NCBI GenBank assembly: GCA_938040055.1
Contig: CALHWY010000030.1
Coordinates: forward strand, 10,133 to 74,132
Direction of reading: 5' to 3'
Length of the DNA: 64,000 nt
DNA from: an uncultured Endomicrobiia bacterium
Lineage (GTDB): Bacteria > Elusimicrobiota > Endomicrobiia > Endomicrobiales > Endomicrobiaceae
Of the stretch, positions 18,599-27,911 are shown one piece after another. A model generated the notes under the pieces. The model worked only from the letters and a program-made list of their open reading frames with translations. It did not search any database and was not told the DNA's origin. Both the position numbers and the translations under genes were made by a program. The number at the start of each line of letters is the position of its first letter. Within the stretch, counting starts at the first letter, position 1.

Positions 18599-21500
18599 GT
18601 GAAAACTTTTTTTAAACCGCTTGCTTTATTTTTATTGTTCATATTTTTTCTGGCGCATGCTTCGCATGCCGGGCCGCGGCCGGGCTATTCCGCGTATTCA
18701 TCCGCGGGCAGAAGCACAATGTTAAGATCTTTCCCGGGAAATTTCACAAAACCCAATCCCGGCGGAGCTTCGGTTTTGCGCAATTATCCGTCGGTTATGC
18801 CGGCGGCAAGACTGGCGCCCTCTTTTGTTTCCTCAACGCCTTATCCCACGAATAAATGGCATACCTCTCTTTTAACCGACACGACAGGAAGCAATGCCAC
18901 AACCCAAAGCAGATTCGGCAACAGAATAGCGGCGTCTCCGATGATTGCCGTTTATTCCACTAGATATCCTTACGTATGGGACGAGGGTGACGGAAGCGGA
19001 TGGTCCGACGGCGGGGGATTCGGCTATTCTTTGGGCGGGCAAAGCATTAAATTCTCGGGCGGGAATAATGTTTATGTCAGCAATGCCCTTGCCATCGCCG
19101 TGCAAGGGGCTAAAGCCAACAATACTACCGACAGAGACGTTATAAAGGCTTCGAATATTCTGGTTAAAAATTATTCGGACTGGTCCGTCACCGCCGTTTT
19201 AAAAGATACGGCGGATCCCGCAAAAACAATGACCACTACTTTCGGAAAAGGATTTGTTTTCACTTATAATACTTTCAGCCCGGGAGTAAATCCCAGAATA
19301 AGAACAAGGTATGTGCGCAATGAAGGTGATGTTCTTTACTACTATGACAATAACGGCGTAATGACCAATGCAGGAAGCAATGTTACCGTAACGACCGACC
19401 ATATTATGATGAGGGTCAGAATAAATAAAACCGATACTAATCCGAATTATGCGATAGGGACAGTGGTCAATGAATACCAGTATTTCGGAATATACGCTCC
19501 TGCGGGCACAATGTTTACCATAAGCCCTTATAACTGGGACGCTTGGCAGCACATGCAGTTTTTGAATATAACTTTTCCCGCCTCCGCGACGTCCGAATCG
19601 GACAGATATCTGTCCGTAGCTCTTTTAAAGTCTCCGTCGGCTTCTCCCGACGACGCCGGCGCTTTCAGTCTTTTCAGGGACTATTACTCTTATGCTTATA
19701 ATTTTATTACGGATACGCAGGTAAGCTGGAACTATGACCGGAGCCGGTCCGCGCTTACTACGCATTATAATTTTACGCTTGAGACGAAAAGAACAGGCGG
19801 ATCTTTCGCCGTAAACCAGACTTTGTTCGCTTTATATCCGCACCAATGGAAAAATTTAACGGGATCTCCGTTAAAAAACAATACTTATAATTCAATCAGA
19901 GGGCTGTTAAAAGTCAGCGCGGGCAACTCTTTTTCAACCAGGCATGAGTTCAACGGAATAATTCCTTTCTTGACTTATGAGCTTGACCGGGGAACGGCTT
20001 CCGACAGACTTCAGACATATATAGATTACGATAAGACATTCGAACCTTCCCAGGCGCGCATAGACGGAGGCTGGAAAGGCAATTCCAATACTTATTATCA
20101 CGGAAAAGCCGTAGCCAGAGCGGCGAATCTTATTCCCGTTTTCCATCAGCACGGGGATATTCCCGCAAGAGACGCGATGATAAACAGGCTGAAAGCGGAG
20201 CTGGCCGCATGGTATTCCGGCTCCTCTCTGAAAAATTTCGGGTATGACTCGGCCTGGGGCGGTATTATAGGCTCAAATCCCGGAGCCCCTTCGGTCAATG
20301 ATTTCGGAGCGAGCCAGTTTAACGATCATCATTTTCATTACAGTTATTTTATTTACGCTTCGGCTATTCTGGCAATTTACGATCCTTCTTTCGCTTCGGA
20401 TTCGCAGTATAAAGGCATGGTGGATCTCCTTGTGAAAGAAATTTATAATCCGTCAAGAAACGACCCCAGTTTCCCTTTCTTAAGAAATTTCGACGTATAC
20501 GAAGGGCATTCCTATGCCAACGGAAGAGGCGGCGGCGATTTTTATTTCGGCAATGACGAAGAATCCACTTCGGAAGCCATGAACTCCTGGGCGGCCGTAT
20601 ATTTATGGGGAATTGTCACGGGAAACGGCAGTTTGGTGGATCTTGCCGTATACGGTTACACCACCCAGTATGAAGCGACCAAAAATTATTACTATAATAT
20701 CGACGGGGATATATGGTCGAGGAGCTATTTTAATCATGCTAGCGTAGGAATGCTTTTTGACAGCGCGTACAGATGGTCTTTGTGGTGGGATCCCAAAATT
20801 ACCCAGACGGTAATGGGCATTCAGGTTTTGCCGCTGACTCCTTCTTTGCTCTATATGGGTTATGACACGGATTATGCCAGAATGTTTTATAATGAAATGT
20901 GGACGGGCAGGGATCAGACCAAGAACAATCTCTGGAGAGACATATGGTTAAGGTATGAATCTCTTTTCGACGCGCCGCGGGCCCTTGCGGACTGGGACAG
21001 CGCTAATCTGCCGGTAAATTTTCCCGATACTTTCAACACGGGCATAGGAGATGACGGAAGCAGTTTGAGCTTCTCCTATCATTTCATACATTTTTTCAAT
21101 GCGATGGGCACGGTTGACACAAGTTATTATGCCGGCGACCCTTCTTTTCTTGTAACGAATAAAAACGGCGAAAGAACTTTTTTCGCCTATAATCCCGACA
21201 AAAACAATTATAAGACGGTCAATTTTTATAAAAGAGCGTCCGCTTCTGCGCCCGCCGTGCCAAACGGAGGCAGCATGACCATCCCTCCGGGCATGATGGC
21301 GCAGACAAAGGATTTTACGCAGTTTAAATATTCTGGCACCGATACCTCTTATTCGGCGAATGAAAGCACTAATACGAACCGGGATGTTTACAGCATATAT
21401 TCCGACAATTTTATCGGAGCCGTAGTCGGCGGAAACGCTTATCAGGACAATCTTGCCCTGGACGCCTGGGAAGCGACCGTGACTTTTAATCCGGAAGAGT

Positions 21501-22501
21501 CTTTTTTAAACTCTTTTGAAGGGAAGAACTATCTGTCGGTAACAAGAAATAACGGGGACTGGGGCGGGTGGGGATTCAGATTCGCCGACGGCGCGGTAAA
21601 TATGGCTTCATATTATAACGGAAGAATAGAGGTCAGCATTAAACTCGGCTCGCCTTCATCCGTAGCAGGGGATTTTGAGATAGGTTTTGAATCGATAGCC
21701 GGACAGATGTGGTTTAAACTGTCGGATCTGGGTTTTGACCAAACGCTTACTTCTTGGCAGACCGTTTCAATTCCGTTAAACGGCGCTTCAAATTCCATGA
21801 TAAGCCAGACAAGCCTGAGTTATGTGACGCTTCCGTTTATAATGAGGCATAATGCCGGCAACGCGCAAAACCAGTGGGGCGTTCCTGTATATATCGATTC
21901 GGTTTTATGGAAAAAAGCCGATCCTTCGGCCTATTTTACCGCCGAACTTAAAAAACGCGGGCAGAATCTGCCCGACTCTTCGATAACCTGGCTTACTTCG
22001 GACTACAGACAGGAAAACGCCGTGGCTCAGCAGTACATACAGATCGGACTTAATTATGTCGACGGAAATTCCTGGGGACTTCAAATGTATACCGACAATA
22101 AATCTTCCGTGACGGTCGCCGCGCATGTCTTTACCGGAAATATTTCGACGGACACGGCTTCCGGACTTGTAAACTCGAGAAATACGTCTTTGCCTATGCT
22201 TCCTATGAGGTGGAGACCGGCGCCTTCCACGATAGAGGAAACCGAGATATTTCTTCCGCAGTGGCAGGATCCGTGGAAATTTTTCAGGGACGTGTCCGCT
22301 TTTGACGACAGCACGGGGCTTCACAGCGGCTGCGATGAAATAAAGTTTATGGACAGAAGAGGATTCAGATACAATGCCGCGGATTACGGTTCGCTTCCCG
22401 ATGATAAGAAGATAAGGCTTTATTTTATCGCCGATTTTACCAATGCCAGACGGAACAGTCTGTACGGAGCCAATTTAGTAATAGAGTATTTTAACGAATA
22501 A
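18599..22501 (+). CDS. Secreted GH81 endo-beta-1,3-glucanase with C-terminal accessory domains
   Basis: A 1300-residue exported enzyme. After the signal peptide (residues 1-27) comes the GH81 N-terminal beta-sandwich (YPTNKWHTSL near 83). The catalytic alpha-barrel has NDHHFHYSYF (candidate acid D576), FDVYEGHSYANG and the NDEESTSEAMNSW block (candidate bases E655/E659, the four-residue spacing seen in GH81). GH81 enzymes hydrolyse laminarin, curdlan and callose. From about residue 930 there is a jelly-roll-like region (WGGWGFRF, WQTVSIPL, VYIDSVLW) resembling carbohydrate-binding modules, then another beta-rich segment to the C-terminus. It probably digests fungal, algal or plant beta-1,3-glucan outside the cell. 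Heads a three-gene transcript. Confidence 0.85.
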   Translation: MKTFFKPLALFLLFIFFLAHASHAGPRPGYSAYSSAGRSTMLRSFPGNFTKPNPGGASVLRNYPSVMPAARLAPSFVSSTPYPTNKWHTSLLTDTTGSNATTQSRFGNRIAASPMIAVYSTRYPYVWDEGDGSGWSDGGGFGYSLGGQSIKFSGGNNVYVSNALAIAVQGAKANNTTDRDVIKASNILVKNYSDWSVTAVLKDTADPAKTMTTTFGKGFVFTYNTFSPGVNPRIRTRYVRNEGDVLYYYDNNGVMTNAGSNVTVTTDHIMMRVRINKTDTNPNYAIGTVVNEYQYFGIYAPAGTMFTISPYNWDAWQHMQFLNITFPASATSESDRYLSVALLKSPSASPDDAGAFSLFRDYYSYAYNFITDTQVSWNYDRSRSALTTHYNFTLETKRTGGSFAVNQTLFALYPHQWKNLTGSPLKNNTYNSIRGLLKVSAGNSFSTRHEFNGIIPFLTYELDRGTASDRLQTYIDYDKTFEPSQARIDGGWKGNSNTYYHGKAVARAANLIPVFHQHGDIPARDAMINRLKAELAAWYSGSSLKNFGYDSAWGGIIGSNPGAPSVNDFGASQFNDHHFHYSYFIYASAILAIYDPSFASDSQYKGMVDLLVKEIYNPSRNDPSFPFLRNFDVYEGHSYANGRGGGDFYFGNDEESTSEAMNSWAAVYLWGIVTGNGSLVDLAVYGYTTQYEATKNYYYNIDGDIWSRSYFNHASVGMLFDSAYRWSLWWDPKITQTVMGIQVLPLTPSLLYMGYDTDYARMFYNEMWTGRDQTKNNLWRDIWLRYESLFDAPRALADWDSANLPVNFPDTFNTGIGDDGSSLSFSYHFIHFFNAMGTVDTSYYAGDPSFLVTNKNGERTFFAYNPDKNNYKTVNFYKRASASAPAVPNGGSMTIPPGMMAQTKDFTQFKYSGTDTSYSANESTNTNRDVYSIYSDNFIGAVVGGNAYQDNLALDAWEATVTFNPEESFLNSFEGKNYLSVTRNNGDWGGWGFRFADGAVNMASYYNGRIEVSIKLGSPSSVAGDFEIGFESIAGQMWFKLSDLGFDQTLTSWQTVSIPLNGASNSMISQTSLSYVTLPFIMRHNAGNAQNQWGVPVYIDSVLWKKADPSAYFTAELKKRGQNLPDSSITWLTSDYRQENAVAQQYIQIGLNYVDGNSWGLQMYTDNKSSVTVAAHVFTGNISTDTASGLVNSRNTSLPMLPMRWRPAPSTIEETEIFLPQWQDPWKFFRDVSAFDDSTGLHSGCDEIKFMDRRGFRYNAADYGSLPDDKKIRLYFIADFTNARRNSLYGANLVIEYFNE

Positions 22502-22538
22502 ACTCCGGCGGTTCTGCTCAAGCACAGAGGTTTTTGAA

Positions 22539-23675
22539 ATGGAAAAATTTATCGTGTCTGCCGATAAAAAAATCGTTTTTATCATGGGCGCCGGGGCAAG
22601 CAAAGACGACGGCATCGCGGTGCAGAATGAAATTCTTGACAAAATAGTTAAAGGAAAATTTTCTTTTCCGCCCGAGAAATCGGATTCCGTGACTTTTAAA
22701 GAGTATACCAGAATTTCCTCCAATATAAACCGGCTTATCAATACGGTTTTCGCCAAAGACGCGCAAAAAAAACTGAGCCTTGAAAGTCTTTTCAATATAC
22801 TTGAAACGGCTCTTGACAAAAGAGAAAATATCGGAAGTCTCGATCTCAAAAAAATCCGTCTTTACTATGTTGACCTTATAAGAGGGATAATGTATGCCAC
22901 AAGAATAGATTCGAAGCTGGAAGAACATAAAGTTAAGAATTTTCTTGACGGCAGAAAACAGCCTAAAAGTCCTTATACGGAAATGGGCATAAAACTGTAT
23001 AAGCATTATAAGCACGATAAAATAAACTTTTCTTTCGTCAATTTTAATTATGATATCTGCCTTGACAGGGTGCTGCTGTCTATGCATGAAGAAGATGAGA
23101 AGAAGTCTTTTGACCTTGACTACGGCATTGAACTGGGAAACTTCGCTCTTGATCCCGGAAAGAAACTGTGGTTTGGAAAACCGAGAAGCAGGAAAATGTA
23201 TCTTCTGCGTCCGCACGGTTCGGTCAACTGGCTGTTCTGCCGTTCCTGCGGCAATGTGTTTTCAAAGCTTACAAGGCAAAATAAAGTGGCGGACATAATA
23301 CAAAGCACCAAATGCTATAATTGCAGGCTCTCGAATCTCGAACCCTATATAATTTATCCCAGTTATAACAGAATATATGAAAATAAGCATCTTGTTCAGA
23401 CATGGCTGCGTCTTGAAAAGCTTTTGATGGAAGCGCGTCAATGGTGTTTTATAGGATATTCTCTTCCCGAAGCCGACAGATATTTTACTTATGTGCTTAC
23501 AAGGGCTTATAATTACAGAAGATGCATGGGGCGGGATACCGAAGTGTCTGTCGTCAATATAAACAAAACTCCCGGCAGAGACGTATTCGCCAAGTTTGCG
23601 ACGTATTTTAATAAAGTTTTGAAATACGAGTGCAGCTTTAAAGAGTTTACCTGCAAATACTTCTCGGCGGTTTAA
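22539..23675 (+). CDS. SIR2-like protein with zinc ribbon
   Basis: A 378-residue protein of the SIR2-like group. It has the NAD-binding Rossmann opening IVFIMGAGASKDDG (G17-S21), NFNYD near 168, HGSVNW near 225 (the position of the sirtuin catalytic His) and a two-pair zinc knuckle (CRSCG and CYNCR). FIGYSLPEADRYF closes the Rossmann fold. Such proteins can be deacetylases or NAD-hydrolysing effectors of phage defence; nothing here decides which. It lies 38 bases after the GH81 gene and 12 bases before a small membrane-protein gene, so it is co-transcribed with them. The start has a modest AGAGG SD. No partner typical of a known defence system is visible. Confidence 0.75.
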   Translation: MEKFIVSADKKIVFIMGAGASKDDGIAVQNEILDKIVKGKFSFPPEKSDSVTFKEYTRISSNINRLINTVFAKDAQKKLSLESLFNILETALDKRENIGSLDLKKIRLYYVDLIRGIMYATRIDSKLEEHKVKNFLDGRKQPKSPYTEMGIKLYKHYKHDKINFSFVNFNYDICLDRVLLSMHEEDEKKSFDLDYGIELGNFALDPGKKLWFGKPRSRKMYLLRPHGSVNWLFCRSCGNVFSKLTRQNKVADIIQSTKCYNCRLSNLEPYIIYPSYNRIYENKHLVQTWLRLEKLLMEARQWCFIGYSLPEADRYFTYVLTRAYNYRRCMGRDTEVSVVNINKTPGRDVFAKFATYFNKVLKYECSFKEFTCKYFSAV

Positions 23676-23687
23676 AAGGAGAAAACG

Positions 23688-23990
23688 GTGTTAAGAGCTT
23701 TATTAAGAAATGTTTTGAAAATATCCGCCATATCGCTGATGGGATATGCCGCTTTTATTATAATAAAATGGTATGTATACTGGCTCCAATACTATTTTAT
23801 AGTAAACCTGAAAATCGCGCTTCTTGCGGGGCTTGCCACGTTTTTTATGGCTCCTATCGCCGCGATTGCGGATCTTTTCTGGCATTCGCTGCCCGATGCG
23901 ACCGTTGAGACGTGTAAGTTTTTCCTGATTTATTTTACAGCCGGAAGGATACTTTTTGTTCTCGGGGAAAAATTTGACGACATCAGGTAA
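23688..23990 (+). CDS. Small inner-membrane protein, unknown
   Basis: A 100-residue protein starting at GTG 23688 with a strong AAAGGAG SD (23674-23680). It has two or three hydrophobic helices (residues about 12-32, 42-62 and 76-92). The sequence between them is Trp/Tyr-rich. No family recognised. It closes the GH81-SIR2 transcript, which ends at the terminator at 24021. Confidence 0.65.
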   Translation: MLRALLRNVLKISAISLMGYAAFIIIKWYVYWLQYYFIVNLKIALLAGLATFFMAPIAAIADLFWHSLPDATVETCKFFLIYFTAGRILFVLGEKFDDIR

Positions 23991-24020
23991 AAGAAAGATA
24001 AAATATAATGCAAAAATATA

Positions 24021-24049
24021 AAAAAGGCGGGCTTTGCGCCCGTTTTTTT
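24021..24049 (+). terminator. Rho-independent terminator
   Basis: CGGGC (24028-24032), loop TTTGC, GCCCG (24038-24042), then seven T; an A-run precedes it. It ends the GH81/SIR2/membrane-protein transcript and, because of the A-run, could also work weakly in reverse. Confidence 0.8.
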
Positions 24050-24565
24050 CGCAGTTAAACAAAAATTGTTTTATTTCCTCCCCGTTTGCCGGTTCATGCC
24101 TTGAGAAAAGCCCGCGCGGTTTTATTTATGAAGACGTAAAAATAAATTTGCCGTAAATATTAGCCTGTCCGAAAAAGGGCGAAAGGCGCAAAGCGCATAT
24201 TGTAATTTTTAAGCATTGCCCGCATATATCTGGGAGGAATTGCCTCTCTGCCGTTTTAGAGATATATTCGATTACGGCATTATAAAAGCGCGGTTTTCTT
24301 CCGCCGGATCCGGTCTGCCGCTTTTAAAAACCCGTGTTAAAACCCGGACATCTTTTAAAAATATTTAAGAATGTCCGCCGGATGTTATCCGTTTATAATG
24401 CGCCCTTGCCCGGACAATATAGGGAACCTGTCTTCTTTTGAAAGATAAGCAATAAAACCTTTCCCGCCGAGTCCGGCTTTGCGCCGTAAACGCAGAAGGC
24501 AGTCGTGAACGGGCGGGAAGATATTTTTCTAAAGGATTACGACTTCTTGCGGGGAAACTATTTTT
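24050..24565. other. Intergenic stretch with a possible coding remnant
   Basis: About 515 bases between convergent genes. A frame around 24215-24368 reads like protein in part (ALPAYIWEELPLCRFRDIFD) but lacks a start and matches nothing I know. I looked for tmRNA, SRP RNA and RNase P signatures and saw none. No convincing terminator for aspC was found. Confidence 0.35.
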
Positions 24566-25753
24566 TCAGCCTTTTATGGCTTCTTGAAGTCTGTTCATGC
24601 CTTCCTCTATCATCTCGACGGACGTAGCGTAAGAAAGCCTCATATAGCCTTCGGCTCCGAAACATAAGCCCGGAACAACGGCGATTTTTGCTTTTTCAAG
24701 GAGATAGTCCGCAAATTCCATATCATTGTTTATGCGTTTGCCTGCAAAAGTTTTCCCCATAAGCTTTGACACATTGGGAAAAACGTAAAAAGCGCCGTCC
24801 GGCTTTAAACATGAAATTCCTTCCATATTATTGAGCCTTTCAATTATATAATTTCTTCTTTTTTCAAATTCCGCTCTCATCATTTCAACTGCGTCCTGTT
24901 TGCCGTTCAATGCTTCGACGGCGGCTTTAAGTGAAATAGACGCCGGATTTGAAGTCGACTGGCTCTGTATTTTTGCCATAGCCGAAATAATGTCTTTATT
25001 GCCGGCGGCGTAGCCGATTCTCCAGCCCGTCATTGAAAAAGCTTTTGAAACTCCGTTAACTACTATGGTCAAAGCCTTTGCTTCGGGGGATACTGAAGCT
25101 ATGGAGAGAAATTTTGCTCCGCAAAACACGAGTTTTTCATAAATTTCGTCTGAAATTATAAGAATATTATGTTTTAAGCATACTGCGGCGATAGCTTTAA
25201 GTTCGTCAAAGCCGTACATTGAGCCGGTCGGATTCGAAGGGGAATTGAGAATCACGGCTTTTGTCTTGGAAGTTATCGCTTTTTCAAGCGCGCCGGGAGT
25301 CATTTTAAAGCCGTTTTTGTCATCGGTATTTACTATAACGGGTTTGCCGCCGGCAAGAATGACCATATCCGTATAAGAAACCCAGTAAGGCGCGGCGATT
25401 ATCACTTCATCCCCGTCGTCAATAATAGTCTGGAAAATATTATATAAAGAGTGTTTGGCCCCGCAGGAAACTATTATTTCCGCCGGTTCATAATCCAGCC
25501 CGTTGTCTCTTTTAAATTTGTCAATCACGGCTTTTTTAATTTCTGGGCTTCCTGAAACGGGGCAGTATTTCGTATATCCGGACTTAATTGCGGAAACGGC
25601 GGCTTCTTTAATATTGTCAGGGGTGTCAAAATCAGGCTCTCCCGTGCCGAAACTTATTATGTCTATTCCCTGCTGCCGCAAGGCTTTGGCTTTAGCGTCA
25701 ATAGCCAATGTGGGCGAAGGTTTGATTGCCCGGACTCTTTTGGAAAGATACAT
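24566..25753 (-). CDS. aspC: Aspartate/aromatic aminotransferase, class I PLP-dependent
   Basis: A 395-residue fold-type I aminotransferase of the bacterial Ib aspartate aminotransferase subgroup. Seen: SFGTGEPDFDTPDNIKEAA near 38, GAKHSLYNIF near 100, APYWVSYTDM with substrate/cofactor contacts near 125, LNSPSNPTGSMY near 175, the PLP lysine in NGVSKAFSMTGWRIGY near 240, and R in MRLSYATS near the C-terminus. It interconverts aspartate and oxaloacetate using 2-oxoglutarate. The start is at 25753, with an AGGGGAG SD six bases upstream; the frame runs 48 codons further (to 25897) but would cross the leader hairpin and the rplU promoter. It faces away from rplU. Confidence 0.92.
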   Translation of the reverse strand: MYLSKRVRAIKPSPTLAIDAKAKALRQQGIDIISFGTGEPDFDTPDNIKEAAVSAIKSGYTKYCPVSGSPEIKKAVIDKFKRDNGLDYEPAEIIVSCGAKHSLYNIFQTIIDDGDEVIIAAPYWVSYTDMVILAGGKPVIVNTDDKNGFKMTPGALEKAITSKTKAVILNSPSNPTGSMYGFDELKAIAAVCLKHNILIISDEIYEKLVFCGAKFLSIASVSPEAKALTIVVNGVSKAFSMTGWRIGYAAGNKDIISAMAKIQSQSTSNPASISLKAAVEALNGKQDAVEMMRAEFEKRRNYIIERLNNMEGISCLKPDGAFYVFPNVSKLMGKTFAGKRINNDMEFADYLLEKAKIAVVPGLCFGAEGYMRLSYATSVEMIEEGMNRLQEAIKG

Positions 25754-25773
25754 TTTCCGCTCCCCTAATAAAA

Positions 25774-25801
25774 GACGCCCCTTTTTTAACGACCGGGCGT
25801 C
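25774..25801 (-). terminator. Terminator-like hairpin in the aspC leader
   Basis: Read on the minus strand, GACGCCC (25801-25795) pairs with GGGCGTC (25780-25774), followed by TTTTATT and then the aspC SD. A stem followed by a U-run between promoter and gene could be an attenuator. I see no leader peptide or aptamer. Confidence 0.4.
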
Positions 25802-25832
25802 CGCTTGGTTAATAATGTCTGACAGCGCGTAT

Positions 25833-25861
25833 TTGACATTTTTTTTTAATTTTTGTAAATT
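25833..25861 (+). promoter_or_regulatory. Promoter of rplU-rpmA-obg
   Basis: TTGACA (25833-25838), 17 bases, TAAATT (25856-25861), preceded by TG. The transcript would start near 25868, 20 bases before the rplU ATG, with AAGGAG at 25874-25879 as SD. Confidence 0.65.
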
Positions 25862-25887
25862 ATACAGATTACAAAGGAGTATGTCAA

Positions 25888-26205
25888 ATGTATGCAATCA
25901 TCAGAACAGGCGGGAAGCAGTACAGAGTTGAAGAAGGCAACAGTTTGGTAGTGGAGAAGCTTAAAGAAGCCGAGATCGGACAGGAAGTCATTCTTGACGA
26001 AGTCCTTATGCTTTCGGACGGCGGCAAAGCAACCGTGGGAAAACCTAAAGTCGAAGGCGCCAGCGTCGTGGCCAGGGTGATAGCTCAGAAAAGAGCTCCG
26101 AAGATTATAGTTTTTAAAAGAAAACCCAAAAAAGGCTACAAAAAAATGCAGGGACACCGTCAGTATGTAACCGAACTGGAAATTACCAAGATCAAAGCGA
26201 ATTAA
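25888..26205 (+). CDS. rplU: 50S ribosomal protein L21
   Basis: A 105-residue L21: MYAIIRTGGKQYRVEEGN at the N-terminus, VIAQKRAPKIIVFKRKPKKG for rRNA binding, and GHRQYVTELEITKI at the end. It binds 23S rRNA domain VI with L20. Length is normal. First gene of the rplU-rpmA-obg cluster, strong SD. The ysxB/prp protease gene found between rplU and rpmA in Firmicutes is absent. Confidence 0.97.
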   Translation: MYAIIRTGGKQYRVEEGNSLVVEKLKEAEIGQEVILDEVLMLSDGGKATVGKPKVEGASVVARVIAQKRAPKIIVFKRKPKKGYKKMQGHRQYVTELEITKIKAN

Positions 26206-26302
26206 ATTTAAGTTCTTTGATCAGTCAGGGGCTTGAAAAAGCGTCTGCTCGAATTAAGAGAAGGTTTTCAATCATTAAGTAATTTTATCAGGAGACAGTA
26301 AA

Positions 26303-26554
26303 ATGGCACACGTAAAGGCTCAAGGATCTTCCAATAACGGCCGCGATTCGCACGGCCAGCGGCTGGGCGTAAAAATATACGGCGACCAGAAAGCTTCGGT
26401 CGGAGCTATAATAGTACGTCAGCGCGGAACAAAATTTTATCCGGGAGTCAATGCCGGTATGGGAAAGGATAATACTATTTTTGCAAAAGTCGCAGGGACC
26501 GTTAAGTTTATAAGAAAGTCCCAGAACAGATGTTATGTAAATATTCTTCCTTAA
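26303..26554 (+). CDS. rpmA: 50S ribosomal protein L27
   Basis: An 83-residue L27 with the canonical [17 protein letters not shown]-terminal region that reaches the peptidyl-transferase centre. It begins directly with MAH and has no cleavable N-terminal extension. This agrees with the absence of the Prp protease gene, and so separates it from Firmicutes and Fusobacteria. SD CAGGAG at 26290-26295. The 97-base gap after rplU holds no gene. Confidence 0.97.
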   Translation: MAHVKAQGSSNNGRDSHGQRLGVKIYGDQKASVGAIIVRQRGTKFYPGVNAGMGKDNTIFAKVAGTVKFIRKSQNRCYVNILP

Positions 26555-26564
26555 TAAAAAGCTA

Positions 26565-27824
26565 ATGTTTATAGACAAAGCGAATATTTTTCTTACAGCC
26601 GGGCGCGGTGGCGACGGCTGTATTTCTTTTAGAAGGGAAAAATACGTCCCTCTCGGCGGGCCTAACGGCGGAAACGGCGGGAAGGGCGGCGATATTTATT
26701 TTGAGGCGGATTCGCATAAAAACACGCTTCTGGATCTTTCCTACAGAGCCGAGTTTAAAGCCGAAGACGGGCATAAAGGTCAGCCCGGAGACAAATACGG
26801 AAAATACGGAAAAGACCTTATAATAAAAGTTCCGGCAGGCACGATGATTTACAAAAACGGGGAACTTTTTGCGGATCTTAAAATTTCCGGAGAAAAAATT
26901 CTTATAGCAAAAGGCGGCAGGGGAGGCAGGGGGAACGCTTCTTTTAAGACGGCCAGAAACTCCGCTCCCAGAATAGCGGAAAAAGGAGAGCCGGGAGAAA
27001 AGGCTGAAATAAATCTTGAACTGCGCCTTATAGCCGATGTGGGTTTTGTGGGTCTTCCTAATGCAGGAAAGTCCGCTCTGCTTTCGCGCATTTCCGCTGC
27101 AAAACCCAAAATAGCGGATTATCCTTTTACCACTCTTTCGCCTAATCTGGGAGTGGTTGACTATAAGGGGAAACATTTCGTAGCCGCCGACATTCCGGGC
27201 ATTATTGAAGGTGCTCATCAGGGAAAGGGGCTGGGACTTGAATTTTTAAGACATATAAGGCGCACTAAAGTTCTTGTGCATATAATAGATATAAGCGGCT
27301 TTGACGGCTGCGACCCGTATAAAAATTATAAAATAATCAATAATGAATTAAAGAAGTACTCAAAATATCTTACGAAAAAACATATGATAATAGCATTGAA
27401 CAAAACGGATTTGACGGATTGCGCAGAAAATATAAAAACATTCAAAAAGCATTTAAAAAACAAGGATTTTTTAATGATTTCGGCCGCGACGGGCGACGGG
27501 ATTTCGAATCTTCTTGCAAAAATCGTCAAAACGCTTGAAAAACCTGTTGAATTCAATGCCGAAGAAGAAATAGAAACCGTTCCCGTAAAAAAATATATTT
27601 ACGAACCTGAATTTAAGATCCGCAAAGAAGACGGCGTTTTTGTAGTCAGCGGGCAAAAAGTCGAAACTCTTACGGAAATGACCAAATTTTCCGAAGAGGA
27701 AGCTTTAAGGCGTTATCAGAATATACTTAAAAAAATGGGTCTTGAGGACGAACTTGAAAGAATGGGATGCAGGCCGGGAGATCCGGTAAGAATAGGCGGT
27801 CTTGAATTTATATTTGAAAAATAA
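26565..27824 (+). CDS. obg: GTPase Obg/CgtA
   Basis: A 419-residue Obg. The glycine-rich Obg fold (residues 1-158, with GRGGDGCISFRREKY and GGPNGGNGGKGG) is followed by the GTPase domain: GLPNAGKSALLS (G1), DIPGIIEGAHQGKGLG (G3), NKTD (G4) and SAATGDG (G5). A C-terminal OCT domain (about 340-419, with GCRPGDPVRIGGLEF) completes it. It acts in 50S assembly and stress control. It begins 10 bases after rpmA without a clear SD, so translation is probably coupled. Confidence 0.97.
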   Translation: MFIDKANIFLTAGRGGDGCISFRREKYVPLGGPNGGNGGKGGDIYFEADSHKNTLLDLSYRAEFKAEDGHKGQPGDKYGKYGKDLIIKVPAGTMIYKNGELFADLKISGEKILIAKGGRGGRGNASFKTARNSAPRIAEKGEPGEKAEINLELRLIADVGFVGLPNAGKSALLSRISAAKPKIADYPFTTLSPNLGVVDYKGKHFVAADIPGIIEGAHQGKGLGLEFLRHIRRTKVLVHIIDISGFDGCDPYKNYKIINNELKKYSKYLTKKHMIIALNKTDLTDCAENIKTFKKHLKNKDFLMISAATGDGISNLLAKIVKTLEKPVEFNAEEEIETVPVKKYIYEPEFKIRKEDGVFVVSGQKVETLTEMTKFSEEEALRRYQNILKKMGLEDELERMGCRPGDPVRIGGLEFIFEK

Positions 27825-27846
27825 ATGTAAATTTCCGAAAAACGGA

Positions 27847-27874
27847 TTGAAGTTGAAAGCATAAGTGCTATAAT
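27847..27874 (+). promoter_or_regulatory. Promoter upstream of the giant-gene locus
   Basis: TTGAAG (27847-27852), 16 bases, TATAAT (27869-27874). It lies between obg and the frame at 27912 and is the only good promoter I see before the two giant genes. Confidence 0.55.
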
Positions 27875-27911
27875 TATGATGTAAGTAATTTCGGGGGATT
27901 AAAGGGGTTTT

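Noticed and set aside
24050..24565. Possible SRP, tmRNA or RNase P RNA in the gap before aspC
   Set aside because: GAAGGCAG-like words occur, but the conserved core sequences and pairings of these RNAs are not present.
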